NCBI GenBank assembly: GCA_025355585.1
Contig: JANXZJ010000111.1
Span: forward strand, 1 to 35,615
From: Mariniphaga sp.
GTDB taxonomy: Bacteria; Bacteroidota; Bacteroidia; Bacteroidales; Prolixibacteraceae
Reading direction: 5' to 3'
DNA: 35,615 nt
Part shown: piece by piece, positions 34,202 to 35,615 of the stretch
Layout: each line of letters begins with the position of its first letter
Position numbering within the stretch: the stretch's first letter is position 1
The notes under the pieces: model-generated
Told to the model about the DNA's origin: nothing
The model's input: only the letters and a program-made list of their open reading frames with translations
Databases searched by the model: none
Translations under genes and position numbers: made by a program

Positions 34202-35615
34202 ATGGGTAAGAAATTTTTAATTGGGATTACTATATTGTTGATTTCCGGATTATTGGCCGGATGGTATTTTTTTACCCGCGAAGCAAAATATTTCGGAACC
34301 TCTGCTTTCGGGGCAGTTCCTGAAAATGTGTCGGTCATTGTCCGGGTTCATCATATTGGTAATTATGCAAGCAGATCACTGAGCAATCCAATCTGGAAAG
34401 CTTATTCCGGTTTTCCGGGAATAACTTCTCTTTACCAGCAATTAGTTTTCGCCGATTCTCTTTTTAAATCGCATCCGGAAGTGAACAATGCATTTAAAGA
34501 TAATGACTTAACGATTATGTTCGGCGGAGAGGAGAATCATTTCTGGAATCTAAGTCTGATAGAATTGTCGGGCCTCACCGAAAAAAGAGCTTTGTCGGAA
34601 CTTGTTGAGAATTATTTTCATGGGAAAGGTGCAGTTGTTGAAAAAGTGAAAGTACGTGGAGCCGATATTACCTGTTTCGCATGGAATCAGGGCGATCAAC
34701 TTCAAAATTATTTTACCTCCATTTATCACGGCATCTTTCTTGCTTGTGCTGACAGTCAAATTGTTGTGAAGGCAATTAAACAACTCGAATCTTCGGAAAC
34801 TCATGGAAATTCTTTTTTTGAGAAAGCTAACAAAACTGCGACTGACAATATTGATCTTAATATCTATCTCAATCACAAAAAATTACTTCAATTCTCGCAT
34901 CAAATTTTTTCCGAATCTTTTTGGAAAAGGCTAAAAGGATCGTCTCAGCTGGCTGAGTGGTCGGAAATAGACCTGACCCAAAAAAATGGTGAGCTGTTAT
35001 TTAACGGATTCAGTTTTACGGGCGATTCCTTAGATAACTATCTTGGAATCTTCCTGCAGCAAAAGGCGGATTCGTTCAATCTTGCTCGGATTTTCCCTGT
35101 TGAAACTTCCTTTTTCAAGAGTTTTGTGATTAGTAACAACGCAAAGTTTTTTCATGATTACGAAACCCTGCTCGATCGAAAAAATGAATTGGAGGAATAC
35201 AAGAGTTCGCTAAATGAGATCAATACTTTGCACAATGTTGATCTTCAAAAAATTATTGTTGATAATCTTGATGGCGCGGCGGCCATAGTTTATACGCGAT
35301 CCGATTCTGTTTTGCCGGATGAGAATAAATTTCTTGTTCTGCAGGCAGAAAGTGGAAATAAGATTGAAAGTGCAATGATTCCGCTAACCATTCCAGGAGG
35401 TAATTCAGGATTTTATAAGATTGACGGAGAGACAGTATTCCGGATTTATAAAACCCCCGTCAACGACTTTGGGAAAAGGGTTTTTGGTGAAGTCTTTTCG
35501 GATGTTATGACGAATTATTTTACGGTCTACGATAATTGTCTGATCATGGGCGCCTCGTATGAGTCTGTTGGTGAGTTTCTAAGATCCAATATTTTGCAGG
35601 AGACCCTGGGGAAAG
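34202..35615 (+). CDS. DUF3352-like membrane-anchored protein (partial, 3' end outside window)
   Basis: The frame is open from the ATG at 34202 to the window end, 471 codons. An N-terminal membrane anchor (residues about 5-24: FLIGITILLISGLLAGW) precedes an extracytoplasmic domain with FGAVPENVSVIVRVHH near residue 40, TDNIDLNIYLN near 220, and a repeated pattern of about 200 residues. The layout is like DUF3352-type proteins of Bacteroidota: early Pro-rich strand, a middle NIDLNIYL segment, a second similar lobe. I have no function for it. No local stop or frameshift is seen. Its gene sits 119 nt after the U32 gene, and there is no clear terminator between them. Confidence 0.75.
   Translation, partial: MGKKFLIGITILLISGLLAGWYFFTREAKYFGTSAFGAVPENVSVIVRVHHIGNYASRSLSNPIWKAYSGFPGITSLYQQLVFADSLFKSHPEVNNAFKDNDLTIMFGGEENHFWNLSLIELSGLTEKRALSELVENYFHGKGAVVEKVKVRGADITCFAWNQGDQLQNYFTSIYHGIFLACADSQIVVKAIKQLESSETHGNSFFEKANKTATDNIDLNIYLNHKKLLQFSHQIFSESFWKRLKGSSQLAEWSEIDLTQKNGELLFNGFSFTGDSLDNYLGIFLQQKADSFNLARIFPVETSFFKSFVISNNAKFFHDYETLLDRKNELEEYKSSLNEINTLHNVDLQKIIVDNLDGAAAIVYTRSDSVLPDENKFLVLQAESGNKIESAMIPLTIPGGNSGFYKIDGETVFRIYKTPVNDFGKRVFGEVFSDVMTNYFTVYDNCLIMGASYESVGEFLRSNILQETLGK

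Overview
The window is chromosomal DNA of an AT-rich member of the Bacteroidota, most likely Bacteroidales or Marinilabiliales. Supporting signs are a TonB-dependent receptor with a carboxypeptidase-regulatory-like N-terminus, a LytS-type kinase with a LytTR regulator, a DUF2027-Smr protein, a LysM/periplasmic-binding fusion, and several promoter-like sites matching the Bacteroidota consensus (TTG, 17-23 nt, TAnnTTTG). I see no phage, insertion sequence, CRISPR array, rRNA or tRNA.

Layout. 1-2.7 kb (minus strand): a C-terminally truncated YjbQ-family gene, a CAP-domain lipoprotein with a TTG start, and an anaerobic sulfatase-maturase-type radical SAM protein. 2.9-8.0 kb (plus): a TonB-dependent receptor, ornithine aminotransferase and an unrecognised lipoprotein, the last two each followed by a clear terminator. 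8.3-10.1 kb (plus): an overlapping LytS kinase/LytTR regulator pair; the kinase has a methionine-rich loop predicted to face the periplasm. 10.4-17.2 kb (plus): six co-directional genes, mostly touching or overlapping: a PqqD-like small acidic protein, an ATP-grasp ligase, a DAP/ornithine-decarboxylase-type PLP enzyme, a urea-transporter/M23-peptidase fusion, an outer-membrane beta-barrel protein and a TPR protein. This is the best candidate for an undescribed system: cytoplasmic amide-bond ligation and decarboxylation beside an inner-membrane channel with a cell-wall hydrolase domain and an outer-membrane barrel.

17.3-32.7 kb (mostly minus) is mainly housekeeping: a four-LysM/periplasmic-binding protein; a DHOD-like/NfnB/NfnA redox set; SUI1 (plus); DUF2027-Smr; metF; a short-chain polyprenyl synthase; bactofilin; yceD-rpmF; dxs; a PHP phosphatase; and a GH32 fructanase. 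32.8-35.6 kb (plus): a U32-family protein of the TrhP type and a membrane-anchored DUF3352-like protein cut by the window end.

How the genes work together: dxs and the polyprenyl synthase belong to isoprenoid synthesis; NfnAB balances NADH, NADPH and ferredoxin pools, which suggests anaerobic metabolism, as does the anaerobic sulfatase maturase; yceD-rpmF is a conserved ribosome-linked operon. All functional calls rest on motifs read by eye; no database search was run.
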